Assembly (NCBI GenBank): GCA_035610365.1 | Contig: CM069432.1 | Location: 107,465,529-107,529,528, forward strand | From: Aquatica leii | Taxonomy: Eukaryota > Arthropoda > Insecta > Coleoptera > Lampyridae | DNA length: 64,000 bases | Direction: 5' to 3' | Shown: piece by piece, positions 1 to 11,973 of the stretch | How the letters are laid out: the number at the start of each line of letters is the position of its first letter | Numbering within the stretch: position 1 is the stretch's first letter | Notes under the pieces: generated by a model | What the model was told of the DNA's origin: nothing | Databases searched by the model: none | The model's input: only the letters and a program-made list of their open reading frames with translations | Translations under genes and position numbers: made by a program

Positions 1-1379
1 TGTAATTCGCATTTACGTAGATAGATTATGAAGGTATGAAATGCGTAGGGGTTGCTTATTTTAGACTTATTAGACTTATTGATTTTATTACGCCGCGTAT
101 CATACTTAATTCCATTATCAGTATGCCAAATGGTTAAAAGGAAATTGCAATAAAACACTGAATGAGTTTTAACAACGTTAGTATCGATAAAAAATGATTG
201 TTGAATGGTACGTCATTAGTTGATAAAAATGAGTCTATACAAATGTACACATCAAACACACCGATCTGATCGGCTTTGTTGAAATCTGCGTTTGATAGAT
301 ATTTGATATAATTTATTCATAGAATGAGTGCAGTACCAATATGCCACATAAGAGGCTTATAGCTCCAGACACATTAAAATGACATCAAATATGCATATTG
401 CGCTCTGAATTTGCTTGAGGATTTTGGTTAAAGACAGCTTTGTAATTCTAAATTTTAAAAGCTTTTATACTACCTACGTCGTGCATTTCCTCGTATTCAT
501 TTTTCATGTATTTTTTGCTCGTTTCTTACGTATCACGTATGTAAGTACAACTTCAAACACTGAAAAAATTCTTATGTTTAAAATTGGTTACCTGTACTGA
601 TTCTATAGTTGAGCTAAAAGATTTGAAAGTCAAGAACAAACTAACCACTACACACTTGTAATTAAAATGAAATTACTTTTTTGTATAGTCAATCTTACAT
701 ATGATAAATAAAATAGTAATGCAGTAGAAATCGCTTAGGTAATAGTCGGTTATTAAGTAAAAACGTTTACAAAGTAAAAATTCCTACAGTCCAGGCATAC
801 ATCAATACGGCACTTGTAAACATAAATTATTTAGTAGGTTCAGCTCGATTATTAAATAGTTTTTAACGGTAAAAAAGACGTTCAAAATTCGTGTCTGATA
901 TAACATCTTAAGTAAGTTGTATACATTTTGTATGTAATCATTCGAGTATAAAAAGAAGCATCTATTGTTAAAGATTGAAGATTAAATATGCAGAAAAATT
1001 ATATTTATAACAGGTAGTTAACACTCTATCTAATGTTTATAAAAGTTCAAGTGTATAGTTAATTTTCTTTAAAATCTACACTACTCTTTCCATTCTCTAT
1101 AAAAACAACTAAAAGGGACAGTCCGGTAACAGTTTTACGTATAAAATATTTTATAAAATTTTTGAATAAGAAACTTTTTGACTTTTATAATAAGCTTACT
1201 AAGTAACTTCGATTAAAAAGTAAATATGTCAATAGTTCATTGAGATACTTACAATACTAAACACGCTGAACAGATGGAAATAAATCTCTCCCACAATTTT
1301 TTTATCGTTATCGTTTAATTCAAAGTATGCGGCAAAATTCCATTAAAAGTATGATTCACTTCGTAAAATTATTGTGTAG
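1..1379. other. AT-rich stretch, no gene recognised
   Basis: Short open frames only, none with a recognisable domain. No tRNA-like clover, simple-sequence array or terminal repeat was seen. Confidence 0.5.
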
Positions 1380-1628
1380 AAAACACTCAGACTTTTTAGG
1401 TACAAAGTAGAAAGGAGTTTCTTTTTCTTACTAATCCGTATAGCTGTAGAAAGAGAAAAACATCCATGTAATATGAACCGAAAAGTCGGTTTAATACTCA
1501 GTAAATCTTGGCTATCAGTATTAAATCCTCTAAGACAAAGAACAACGTTTTTGGAAAGAACACACACACTTACTATGAGTAATAACAAAAGCAGTCAAAC
1601 GGTAACATTCTCCTTTAATAACATTTAC
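1380..1628 (+). pseudogene. Penelope-like element remnant (PLE-0), GIY-YIG endonuclease C-terminal tail
   Basis: Reading through frame breaks, this stretch gives a segment of the type 'AVEREKHPCNMNRKVG' followed by 'LSKSWLSVLN'. That matches the conserved tail after the GIY-YIG endonuclease of Penelope-like elements; PLE-3 in this window has the equivalent 'IEIIKHPNNFN'. Catalytic GIY and YIG motifs are absent, so only the last part of the ORF survives. It runs directly into a hammerhead-like motif and a 3' tail also found inverted at the far end of the window. PLE identity is inferred from this tail plus the context; a full domain is not visible. Confidence 0.6.
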
Positions 1629-1670
1629 CACTCTAAAGATGCAAGTTGCAATATCTTGCGAAACGTCAGT
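1629..1670 (+). ncRNA. degenerate hammerhead-like motif, PLE-0
   Basis: The order is ACT, then CTAAAGATG in place of the CTGATGA box, a helix II of CAAG/CTTG, then GCGAAACGTC and AGT. ACT and AGT can pair as stem I. The 3' half of the core (GAAAC) is intact but the 5' box is altered, so self-cleavage is unlikely as drawn. Position just after a PLE endonuclease tail is where such motifs are known to lie. Confidence 0.4.
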
Positions 1671-1806
1671 TTGTTTGGGTTTACGAACAACAATATGGCA
1701 AAGGTCAAGTTCTACTTCTTGTTTTAGCTGTCAAGGAGAGATTAGGACCAAGCCTAAAAAGTCTGAGTGTTTAACTACGACGCGGTCTAAGCCAAAAGTC
1801 GCTTAT
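1638..1806 (+). repeat. PLE 3' tail repeat, inverted partner at 63834-64000
   Basis: About 165 bases match the reverse complement of the last 167 bases of the window with scattered substitutions and small indels. Shared landmarks are GCGAAACGTCAGTTTGTTTG, a 'CAAGTTCTACTTCTTGTTTT' block and the end AAGTCGCTTAT, which I take as the element's 3' boundary. Translation of either copy gives similar but non-conserved peptides, so this is probably untranslated. Confidence 0.8.
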
Positions 1807-2053
1807 AATTATAAACAAAAAAAAATCGCGAAAGATTTTATTTTACCTAAAAAGTACTTATAAATTGTGGTACTTTTAACTTAGTACCCGTATGTGTGCC
1901 TAGGACTTTTTTTACCAAGCACTTGTACCTGTATCTGTGTACCAAAATAAAAGTACCTATTACAACATTGTATATTTGTTAAGTATTTAATACGGTTCTA
2001 AAAAAACATTCATTTTGCTGACATACTCTCCAGATCTATCCTAAAAACAAAAT

Positions 2054-2446
2054 TTGTGGATCTTGAAATATTTGATATGCTCTATTCTCTATCTAGACAT
2101 TTACCAAATAGTGATAATAAAATTACCGAATTCAGAAATTACACAGCCGCTCACAAAATTTCTAGCAAAACTCTTTGAGTATTATTACAAAATATACCCA
2201 AAAGGAAAAGACTTTTCTTATAAAATCAAACTACATTATCAAAATAAACATGACATTTACATCAGAACTGGCATAGTCTTCATGCAAAACAAAATAATCG
2301 TACTTGCAAGCAACAAAAGTCAATCATCGAATCATAGCACAAAAGTCACATTAGAATTTGCAAGACTATTGACAAGGCCAGACATTTATTTTATTGGCCA
2401 CTACTACCGCACTTTACCCCCAAATTTAAATTTAAAAATTTTATAA
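2054..2446 (+). other. unrecognised 130-codon open frame upstream of a gypsy integrase remnant
   Basis: An uninterrupted 130-codon frame, basic and rich in Asn, Lys, Ile and Tyr. I do not recognise a domain. It ends about 25 bases before the integrase-like reading at 2470 on the same strand, where a gypsy element would carry its RNase H end and integrase zinc finger. No HHCC pattern is clear. It could equally be chance in AT-rich DNA. Confidence 0.2.
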
Positions 2447-2469
2447 TTTGGTAATAGTTCATACTTGTC

Positions 2470-2960
2470 ATTATAGATTATTTTTCACATTGGTTAGTAT
2501 TAATTCCAATAACAAATGAAAACTCTGATGCCTCAACAATTAACAAATGCGATGCAAAACATGCTCACCCCATTATTACCAAAACAATGGCTTAGCAGAG
2601 AAAGCAGTGAATATCAGTAGACAATTGTTAAACAAAAGTACTTTAGAAAAATTGGACTTTCGACAGACAGTCCTGGAGTATAATAACACTTATAGTTAAC
2701 TTAAATGCATCTCCTTCACAAATTTTAAACAGCCGTACGCTAAAGACATAACTCCTTAATAAAGTAATAAACTACTGGACCCCAGAATTGAAGTTAATGT
2801 TTACAAAAATGTATGTACAGAAATGGAACAAATCAGAAAACAATATAATAAACATGCAAGACGTACATCAACAAAATACGAAAATAACAACAAAGTAGTT
2901 ACAAAAACGAAAAGTGACAAATCCTTGCAAAAATTAATTTTTTTGAATGAACCGATATCT
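2470..2960 (+). pseudogene. Ty3/gypsy integrase remnant
   Basis: Frame-broken readings give, in the expected order, 'IDYFSHWLVLIPI' (first part of the integrase core, D plus YFSHW), a 'GLAEKAV' segment, 'SPSQILNSRTL' and 'YNKHARRTS' followed by 'NNKVV'. This order is the one seen downstream of the catalytic core in gypsy integrases, where the last motif precedes the C-terminal SH3-like region. Several stops and shifts make it inactive. The catalytic Glu is not seen. No LTR was found beside it. Confidence 0.65.
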
Positions 2961-3359
2961 TACTAGTTGAAAAGAGAAAAAGATAATCAGACACCAATCA
3001 AATACAACATTCATAACAAATACTGATTTTAGTGACATCTTGAATCTGAGCTGTATCCACTAACAAAAATTCAAAATGGTAATAATTATGAAAATCTTAT
3101 TAGATATCAAAAAATATCTGAAAATATTCCAAATAATAAAATACCAACTAAAAACAAAGTACTTTTTTCAGATATCTAAGCGTAGACGTATACTGAAGCA
3201 ACCACAAGAATTTAATCTTTAAGTAGAAGATGTTTAATAATATTGTGTAACCAATACTTAATCATTATACAGTGTTCTAAGATGTTGCACAGTTGCGCAT
3301 ACGTTATACAAGCACATGTCTGCTCAAAATACAGAAAGTCAACGTGTTTATTGACCCAT

Positions 3360-4708
3360 TGTCAGCTTTATCAACTCGCCTACATATCCATTAACTAAAT
3401 TTTTATCAACTACATTAGTTTCCATTCTATCTCAAGTGTAAAAAACACAAAGGAATTAATTAATGCTTTGAATAGTTTTAAACTACCAACCAATTACCAA
3501 GATGTTAAACGTATATTTTTGATGTGGTGAACCTATTCCCATCTGTCCCACTATTAGATGTCTTGCCTATCTTAGATAATCTTTTGATTCGTTCAGATTT
3601 TCCTGACTTTGTAGTAAATTCGATCTCCAAGTTAACCAATTTTTGTTTCAATAATGTTTATTTTCAATTCAATAAAACGGTCTACAAACAAATACAAGGT
3701 TTACCCATGGGCTCGCCGTTATCTCCTATTTTAGCAGAATTCTTTCTGAATCATTTTGAAGTTGATTTTATACTATACTGATTTCCTCAAACATGTTTTA
3801 CTGTGGAACCGCTATGTCGATTCAATCTTTTGTATTTTTTAAGGTACGAACCAAAATATTCAAAGTTTTTTAGAGTTTTTGAACATCAAGCACGCCAGAG
3901 TTAAATTTAAAGTCGAAATTCCTCTAAACAGTTCCCTAAATTTTCTCGATTTGAATATCTCTTTAGTGGATGGTGAATTTTTATTTGATATCTACCATAA
4001 ACCTACTACCCCTAGCCATGTTATCCCATACGACTCTAATCATCCCTTCTCTCATAAATTAGCTGCTTTCTTACACTTGTTAAATAGATTACTGTTTACG
4101 CCTTTAAATACTTTCAATTACAATAAAGAGTTAAATACCATTTTTTTCATTGCCAAAGAAAATAGGTTCCCACCACATTTAATTAATATTTATCACAAAA
4201 CATTCATGAAACATAAGATTAAGTCGGTCACAGTTCTTACACCGATTAGTAACCCGATATCTACCTATTTTTTATACCGTAGATACCACAGTTACACTAT
4301 TTAATTAAAAACCTCTACAAAAACAACATTTTTCGAGTTTCTTACCTTAGTACTCCAAAATTACATAACCAACTTTCACATCTAAAAGACATCATTGAAC
4401 CTATGGACCGTAGTGGTATCTACAATTTAGAGTGTAGTTGTGGCTGTGTTTATATTGGGAGAACTATCCGGCCTTTCAGTACCCAACTCAAAGAACACTC
4501 TAGATATATTTCCAATCTCAGCAAATCATTTTTTAATACTAATTCTATGAATCCACGTTTGCCGAACATGTGCTGCAACAGAAGCATTCGCTTATTAAAG
4601 CGCACATTATTCATCACGTACAAATATCGTCTAATAGATGTATTGGAGATAATCTATATCACTTCCCATAAAAATATCACCCTTAATGACAAAAATAATT
4701 TCATATAA
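3360..4708 (+). pseudogene. PLE-1: Penelope-like reverse transcriptase plus GIY-YIG endonuclease
   Basis: Penelope-type RT joined to a GIY-YIG endonuclease. Visible in order: 'VKNTKELINALNSFKLP' upstream of RT; 'FDVVNLFPSVP' (RT motif A region, near 3516); 'GLPMGSPLSPILAEFF' (motif B, near 3700); 'LNFLDLNISL' and 'HKPTTPSHV' in the thumb; then 'GIYNLECSCGCVYIGRTIRP' (near 4411), with both GIY and YIG halves. The YVDD box is not seen because the reading changes frame between 3781 and 3879, and it changes again before 4403. The C-terminus of the nuclease is truncated. A hammerhead-like motif lies about 360 bases downstream. 5'-truncated and inactive. Confidence 0.85.
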
Positions 4709-5062
4709 CTACGTTTAAATTATTAACTTTTACTTTACAATTTTGGTTATTGAGTTTCTACAATTTTATACGTCGTTGATATCTATCTAGTCCCACACAT
4801 TATTTTTGTTTGTTCATTTTAACATTAGACTTACATATATCAGTTAGTTTGTTTAATTATGTAGTAGATTTATTTATTGTAATGTTTTATTTATACAATT
4901 TGTACAATTATATTCTTGTCCACATGCGTTAATGCTAAGTAGGTATCTAGTATTTATATCGTTATCTATAGTAGTATACTGTAACGTAATTAACACCTCT
5001 TATCATTATAATTTATGACCTGATTTAACTGTAAGATTCATTATAACTTCTATAATATTTGT

Positions 5063-5115
5063 TGTTATTTGATGATGGCCCATACATAATTAGAAGGTCG
5101 AAACATGTCAATTTT
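5063..5115 (+). ncRNA. hammerhead-like motif downstream of PLE-1
   Basis: TTGATGA (5069-5075) stands where CTGATGA is expected. One extra T follows, then helix II GGCC (5077-5080) with GGTC (5096-5099, one G-U pair), then GAAACATGTC. ACATGT is a self-complementary stem III. The C-to-T change at the first core base should abolish or weaken cleavage. Confidence 0.6.
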
Positions 5116-5805
5116 ATGAGTAATAATTACATATTGGTTCGACATTGGTTTTTTGATATTTTTATTTGTTATAAATGGTGATCGTTTGTTCCTAGCAGGT
5201 GTCATATAATTTGCGATTTTTATGAATATATTTTGAATTTGTTTACGGGTTTGTTTAAATAATTTTATAATATTTGCAACATGTTATGAAACGTTTGCAC
5301 CGTTGAGATTATTATAGTGCATTTCGTAAAATTTATTTGAATTTAATGTGTGTTTTTAAGTAAGGTTTACCATTAATAAATTTAAGTTTTTGTGTACTAA
5401 CGTAAATACTGGTTTGTGATTAAATAAGTGGTTATATGATTTTCCTAATTCTATCGGTAATATGTAATTATTTATTTCCTTAATTTCTAGTGTGATCATG
5501 TGGATTATCGTCTTCATTTTGTAACAATGCATGTTTTTTAGTTTTTTTAATTAGGTTTCTTTTTAATTTTGTAGTTGTGCTTTTTTGATTTTTAAATGTT
5601 ATTGTTCTATCAATGACATTTTGGAGTTTTACTTTCCTATGTATGTATGGTGGTAATTATTTCATTGAGGGTTTCTTCTAACATAAACAATTTGATCTGG
5701 TTTGTTTTTTCTATAGAGATTTGGAGTTGTTTTTGTTGATGTAGTTTTCCGTTATTTTATTGGTTGTTTTATCAAAGGGTAAAATATTTCTCTCATTTCC
5801 ATTAA

Positions 5806-6186
5806 TTATTTGAAAAGGTGTAAACTTAGTAGTATTGTGTATGCTGTTGTGTATGCCATGTGTAATTGTGTGTCGAATGATAAATTTGATTTTTCAATAT
5901 TCGCTACTCGTAATGATTTAATTAAAGTTGAATTAAACCTTTCTACAATTCCATTAGATTTTGAATTTTTTGTGCATGTTTTGTAATGGTGTATTTTGTG
6001 TGATTTGAGAAATTCCGTTACTAAATTGTTGCAAAAACAGAGATCATTATCTGTAATTAATTTGAAAATTATTCCGTGATGTGACATAAAAAACGTTGAG
6101 TATTCCAAAATTGTTTTTGAGTTTCGGTCTAGTAATAAATAGGCTTGTGCGTATTTCGAAAATGCGTCTACTGTAGTTACAATAAT
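5806..6186 (-). pseudogene. gypsy integrase catalytic core
   Basis: Integrase core of the minus-strand gypsy element. In frame: 'VTTVDAFSKYAQAYLL' (first catalytic Asp), 'LITDNDLCFCNNLV' (second Asp) and 'SNGIVERFNSTL' (Glu of the D,D35E triad). All three acidic residues are therefore present. The upstream HHCC zinc finger is missing. A basic C-terminal tail can be followed with stops to about 5500. Its immediate neighbour upstream is the last part of RNase H. Confidence 0.85.
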
Positions 6187-7180
6187 TCTTCAGTTAATGT
6201 GTATCGAAATCTACTTTATTTGTATTTACTTCTTTTGGTGGTCTAGATAAGGCTTTTCTAAATTTCATTTCGTATTTGTATTCCATTAATTTAAGTTTCC
6301 ACCTTGTTAATTTTGAGTTGGTTTCCGTATAGATAAAGTCTAAAATGTTTTGTTGCCTATTTTTATTCCTTTGTTTTTCTTAAAATTTCTTTTTAAAGAG
6401 CGAGTAATTTTAGCAAAGTCGTTAATGTATTTTTGGTAGTATCCAATAAGTCCTAAAAATCTTTTAATTTCCTTTTTCGTTCTTGGTATGGGATAATTTT
6501 TTGTTGCTTCGATTTTCTTAGGGTTTGGTTTTATTTTTTTGGAATTCTGTTTCCTTTTTGAATTTTTGAAATATTTACAATTGTCAAGTTGGAGTTTTAA
6601 ATTATGATTTTGTAATTTTATAAATACCTTTTCTAACGATTTTTTGTGTTCCTCTAGGTTAAGTGAGAGTATAATTATGTTGTCCAAATAAATTAACCAA
6701 TGTGTATTTATTAATTCTTTGAATACATGGTTCATCATTCTTTGAAATGTCACTGGTGCGTGAATTCAAAACGTCCGAATTCCGTATTAAATGCTGCTTT
6801 TTGTTTTGAGTTCTGGTCCACTTTTATTTGGTGATAGCCCGATGTAAAGTCTGAAACACTGAAGTATTGTGCTGTCGCTAACTTATCCAAAATATCCTCA
6901 ATATTCGGTAAAAGGTATCGATCGTCTATAGTTTTTGCGTTGAATTGTTGGTAGTCGATGACCATTCAGGTTTTTTCAATTCCTGAAGCGCCTGATTTCT
7001 TTTTAACTAAATGTACGGGAAATCCTCAAGGTGAAATACTTGGTTGGATAACTCATTGATCTAAAATTTTTTGAATATGTGTCTTGATTTTTTTCTTTGT
7101 TTGTGAAGGGTCTTCGTCCTTTGTGATTATTTTATGTCTAATTAAATCGGTTGTCGTTAGTTGTTCTTCTGGTGCTTTAA
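6187..7180 (-). pseudogene. gypsy reverse transcriptase with truncated RNase H
   Basis: From 7110 downward: 'IQPSISP' and 'FPVHLVKKKSG', then 'VIDYQQFNAKTIDDRYLLP', 'YFSVSDFTSGYHQI' (motif A, with D), 'FEFTHQ', 'TFQRMMNHVF' and 'WLIYLDNIIIL' (YLDD altered to YLDN), then 'KEIKRFLGLIGYYQKYI' in the connection. The reading then jumps at about 6340 to 'TETNSKLTRWKLKLMEYKYE', normally the end of RNase H, so roughly the first two thirds of RNase H are deleted. The second catalytic Asp of the RT box is changed to Asn, in addition to stops near 7030-7060. Confidence 0.85.
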
Positions 7181-7850
7181 AGATGTCTGTATTTTTTACA
7201 CAATTTTATTATTATACGTCTTTTTTCTGTATTCATATGGTCCATTCGTATGAAGTTATTTAAATTTTTTAGATTATATTTGTTTTCAAAATAAAATTCT
7301 TCTGCATCGTTATGATCGATTTTTTCTTCTTGTAAATCGTTACTTTCAATCTCTTCTTCACTATTTGTTGGGATTATTAAGTTTACGTTGCAGTTGTAAA
7401 TTTTGTAAATACTTCTTTTATTGTTATGTTGTTTATAGTTTTTTCTTTTACAAAAATGTCTTAGTTTTGTTTTTATTTTTACCGGTTTACTGTAGTATAA
7501 TCTAATATTATCTCCATCAATGCGAGTTAGTAAATTATCTTGCAAGTCAATATTAAATTGTAATTTCTTTAAATCTCTAATTCTTATTAAAGCGTCAAAA
7601 TATTCGTAAAAGTTTAACACGATAAATTTAAAATTACCAAAAGCTTTGAATTCATTAAAACATGGAACGGTTGCTAATGTATTAATCGTACTTGTGCCGT
7701 TAACTGTATTTATTCTTAAATTTGTTGGTTGAGTGGAATTTGGATACTTTGATATAATGCGCGAGATACAGTAATAATAATTTCGCTTCCAATGTCTACT
7801 AAAATGTTTAATAGCAGATCGTTTAATTTTATATACGGTAAACATTGTGT
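7181..7850 (-). pseudogene. gypsy aspartic protease and RT linker
   Basis: Near 7800 one frame reads 'LVDIGSE', equivalent to the LVDTGS active site with Thr changed to Ile; the reading then shifts frame. The following part has a protease-like beta pattern ('TSTINTLATVPCF', 'FIVLNFYEYFDALI'). The last 40 residues are acidic and end in 'HMNTEKRRIIIKLCKKYRHL', the linker seen just before RT in errantivirus-like gypsy pol. Confidence 0.65.
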
Positions 7851-7859
7851 CATCTTAAT

Positions 7860-8960
7860 TCTATCGTTGAGGTAGTTTTGGAAAAATTTATATTTGATTC
7901 GGTTTTGTCTTGTGTCATAATTTCTGTTTCGGGGACGGTTGATTAAAAATCGGTTTGGTTAACATTTTCTGTTTCTATCGGCACGTAATATTGGTTTGTT
8001 TCTTCATTATATACTATTAATTGAGGCTCAACTTCTTGAAAATAATTTTTTATAGTTGAAATGCCTGACATTAGCGTTTGTTTTGGAAAACTATTATTTT
8101 GATTAGGGCGAAATACATTTGAAGGTTGTCTATGAAATTGTTTAAATTGGTTTTGATTTTGTTGAAATTGTGGATGTCGATTTTGATTTGAAATTCCGAA
8201 ATTATTTTAAAATGTTGATTGACAAGATTGTGGTGTATATTTAAAATTTGAATTTAGATTTTTATGAATTGGGTTGACTGTGGTTTAAAATTTATTTTAT
8301 TAGGGGTGTTAAATATAGTAAAATTTTGTCCAGATCTCGCAAAATTGATTTCGTCTTGGGAGTATGTAATAGCTTGCTCTACTGTTGTTGGTTTTCTAAT
8401 TCTAATCTGCATAGAAATTTGGTAAAGGACTAAAAGGACTAAAACTAATGCGTTCGTTAATAAAATTTCTTGTCTATGTGATTTATTTATTCGTTTAATT
8501 CTGATATTACTTTCCTAATAAAATTCTAATTCTATTTCCATACTCGATCAAATTTTCACCTTTATTAATTTTGATGTTATTAAATTCAATGGTTAATTGT
8601 TCTAAATCACGAGCAAAATCTTTAATTATAGCGTTATTTAAATCATCACGGGGTGATAATATTTCTGATGCTTTAGATCTAAATTTAGAAAAAATTACGA
8701 CTCGTATTACTGTTTGAACTTCCGGTATGTTTTGATATCGCGTGTGTGCGTTATCGCATGCAGTGCAAAATGCATTTATTTGCGTTTCTTTTACGTCGAA
8801 TATCGAAATGGTACCTAATTATATTTTAAAAAGTTGGTAATTAATTTGTGGGTTACTCATTTCTAATAAGTCTTCTTTGTCTAATGTCTTAGTGAATCTA
8901 GTAAATCCCCCGTTTTGTTTGTTTACTTAATTTAATTATGCAAACGCAATTTCCAATTAA
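7860..8960 (-). pseudogene. gypsy gag remnant
   Basis: Frame-broken minus-strand readings give 'TVEQAITYSQDEINFARS', then a Gln/Asn/Phe-rich tract ('FRPNQNNSFPKQT'), 'LMSGISTI' and a short acidic tail before the protease. Farther upstream (8560-8800) 'EILSPRDDLNNAIIKDFA' fits a capsid-type helix region. No zinc knuckle is visible, as in errantivirus gag. Confidence 0.6.
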
Positions 8961-9099
8961 TGGAAAGATATAACAATTATCTTTTAAGGAAGTACCTTAT
9001 TGTTAAAATAAACAATGTGAGAATTAGGTTTCCTACCTTGTTTTTGTTGTTAGTCCTTGTGCATTTATATATACAAAACAAAAAAGCACCACTAAGGTT

Positions 9100-10632
9100 C
9101 ATTGTTAGTTGAATAGGTTCACTACTCGAAGAGCTTTCAAAATTTCTAGTAAAACAACTGCAACCGTATGCTGAAGAAGCCGAATCTTACGTAAAGAACG
9201 CAAGCCATTTCATCGAGCATATTAAAGATATAACGCTAGAACCAGACCACATGCTTGTAAGTTTTGACGTCGTATCACTCTTTACTAACGTTCCGGTCAA
9301 CAAAACAATTGAAATAATACGAGCAAAACATCAAGTACGAGAAGACATCATCGAGTTAATTAAATATTGCCTCAAAAATACTTACTTCGTTTACAAAAAT
9401 CAAATGTATAGACAAACAGTAGGGGCGCCTATGGGCTCACCGCTGTCACCGGTAGTAGCAAATTTCTCGAGCTATTAAAACGGTCATACTCAAACCAAAA
9501 CTGTGGCTACAATACGTGGATGGCACGTTTATTATCTGAACACACGGGACAAAAGAACTGGACAAATTCCTAAATCATCTTAACGGAATGCACAACAAAA
9601 ATAAGTTCACAATGGAAAAAGAAAAAGAGAATAAACTTCGATTTCTTGATGTGCTGGTAAAAAAGACGACCAACAGAAACTTCACTCACACCGTTTATCG
9701 AAAACCAACACATACGGACCGATACTTGAACGCCAAGTCTCATCACCATACTTCGCAACAACAATCGGTAGTAAAAACTTTCATCACAAATTCAGAATGT
9801 CTAACTGACAAAGAACACAAACATCTAGAAATGCAGAAAATACAATCCGCATTACAACAAAACCGATTTTCTAAAGACCACATTAGAAGAGCGTTAAGAC
9901 CACGTCAAACAAGGATACAGAAGCAAGCGAAAAGAAACCTGATGCCACAGCCTTTCTTCCATATATAAAAAGTACCACAGATAAAATCAGCAAAGTTTTA
10001 AGAAAACACAACATTCAAACCATTTTCACCGTAAAGAAGATAAATCAAATTGTTCCCAATCCAAAAACCAAGATAGATTTGGAATAACAAGAGGTCTACA
10101 AATTTCCTGCAAAGATTGTGATGGCTGCTACCTGGGGCATACCAACAGAAGGGTTAACACAAGACGCGAAGAACACCGCAACGTCGTAATAAAACAAGAA
10201 TCAACCTCATCACTAGCAGAGCATGTGAGAAAAACTTCTCATGAAATCAACTTTGACGAAACAAAAGTCATTGCGAATGTTGAACACAAAACAAAAAAGA
10301 TCATAAGGGACGCAATTGAGATTGAGAAATTGCCAGATAGTCTCAACACTAACGATGATACACAGAGACTAGCAACAGCATGGAAGTCAGCACACACCAC
10401 CACAAGAACACGAAGACCTACAACTTTACCGATAACTAAAATTGTAGCTGCCGAAGCAGAATGCTAAAAATAGAAAACCGACAACAGAACTTTTACCCGA
10501 AGCAGCGAACCGTACAGACAATTAGTCATGCGCACCAAAGGGTATTACAAGAAGAAAATATAAACAGCAAACAATCGGAACTGAAACCAGTCCACGTCTG
10601 ACACGCAGTAAAACAGCAGCTCAAACAAGAAA
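9100..10632 (+). pseudogene. PLE-2: Penelope-like RT and GIY-YIG endonuclease
   Basis: Segments in order: 'NASHFIEHIKDITLEPDHML', 'VSFDVVSLFTNVPVNKTI' (motif A, near 9260), 'VGAPMGSPLSPVVANF' (motif B, near 9420), 'LQYVDGTFII' (near 9510; YVDD reads YVDG), 'LRFLDVLVKK', 'YRKPTHTDRYLNAKSHHH' (thumb signature). Then 'QISCKDCDGCYLGHTNR' (near 10100, a GIY-YIG with the GIY half eroded) and 'DAIEIEKLPDSLN' at the end of the nuclease. A small deletion after motif B and three frame changes inactivate it. A divergent hammerhead-like motif follows within 180 bases. Confidence 0.9.
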
Positions 10633-10675
10633 GACCTGAAGATGACAAGTGAGATTTTGCCAAAACGTCGTCACG
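10633..10675 (+). ncRNA. degenerate hammerhead-like motif, PLE-2
   Basis: GAC, CTGAAGATGACAAG, a short loop, TTGCCAAAACGTC, GTC. GAC and GTC can form stem I and CAAG with TTG a weak helix II. The 5' box carries a two-base insertion (CTGA-AG-ATGA) and the GAAA box is CAAAA, so it is probably inactive. The same CTRAAGATG variant occurs in PLE-0. Confidence 0.4.
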
Positions 10676-11973
10676 ATACGAACGGTTTATTTCAAACCAT
10701 ATATTAACGACAACGCGGAGTAAATCCCGAAAGCCCAGTAGCTATATATATTTCATAGCTTTCTAATACTTTTATTATTGAATGACAATTTTTTTATGAA
10801 ATCATTAACGTTCAGTTAATAAAAATTAATTTTTCTCAAAACAGTTAGTTAAACTCTAGCAGCTGTATTCATAAAAATACTTTTGAAACTTGTTTTATTT
10901 AAAACGTGTTTTAAGGCTTACAGAACGTTTTAACTTTCGTTCATTCATAAACGGTTTGTAAACTCTCGGTACACAAAATAGAGTTAAAATACCGATTTCA
11001 GTAAATTTAATGAAGTCGCGTTGGTAACGTCGAAACATTAGAACTATTTTTTGCGTTTAGTTACGTCTGTCAAGTAATAATTATAGTAATAATTAATAAT
11101 GACAGATAGTAAAAAGAAAACAAAAAGTAGAAATTAGCTTGTAGAAGATAAGGTTTGTATCAATTTGAATGTGTTCAAGATAAATTATTTAGTTTTTTTA
11201 GCATAAATTTCAAGAATGTGTGCAAGGAAGGGTCAGGATAATTGAAAACAAAAATACTGACCCCAACAAGCAAAAGAAAATGCTGACATAGTTTGTTGGG
11301 TAGATAATTTTGCAATTGTTAATTTTTGGAGAGAAGTTTGGTATTGCGTAAAACACATCTTTCCTGAATGTAAACTGCTTATTTTTTTTAAATGCTAAAT
11401 AAAAAATTATTGAAATCAATGAATTATATGAATTACATTTTATACCTAAAAGAAATCAAAATTCTCTTTCCGATCGTATGGCACAGACCAATGGGCAGTA
11501 AAACATATCGCTTGCCGTAATATTTAACTTAGGTACATTTTAAGAAAAAAATTAGGAGAATACAAACAATAAACTTGATTACAAGAGAATTAGAATAAGT
11601 AAAACTATGAAGACGTGTTGCCAAAAAGTACCAAGATTTGTAGCACCGCTAAGATGACAAAATTCACTTGAAAGCTCAGTCGAAGTCGCGAATTATATCA
11701 ATTATATTATTTACAATATTAATGGATATTAATATCACCTATTGCATCCGTGTTAAATTAAATACAGAAACAAATTAATTTTCTTTTAAATAAATTTTTT
11801 TAGTTCAAAAAATCTGATTATACACAATTTTTTAAGTTAAAATAGGGTTAAAGAAGGCTAGGCCCTATTTTAAATATTGCTAAGTTACAACACTGTTACA
11901 AAAGGTTTGTTAAGCTAAAACGCGTTTATGAATATTGTTTTTTAACATTTATGCTAAAATAGATTTGAAGAGC

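Larger units (their letters stand above)
5450..8960 (-). mobile_element. Ty3/gypsy LTR retrotransposon, errantivirus-like order, degraded
   Basis: On the minus strand the order from high to low coordinate is gag, protease, reverse transcriptase, end of RNase H, integrase. Parts are described separately. The gag C-terminus with an 'MSGISTI' motif and an RTDHMN-like linker before RT resemble insect errantivirus-type gypsy elements. I could not define either LTR; the limits are set by the outermost recognisable coding sequence. There are stops in every domain and two internal losses, one in RNase H and one before the integrase core. Confidence 0.8.
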
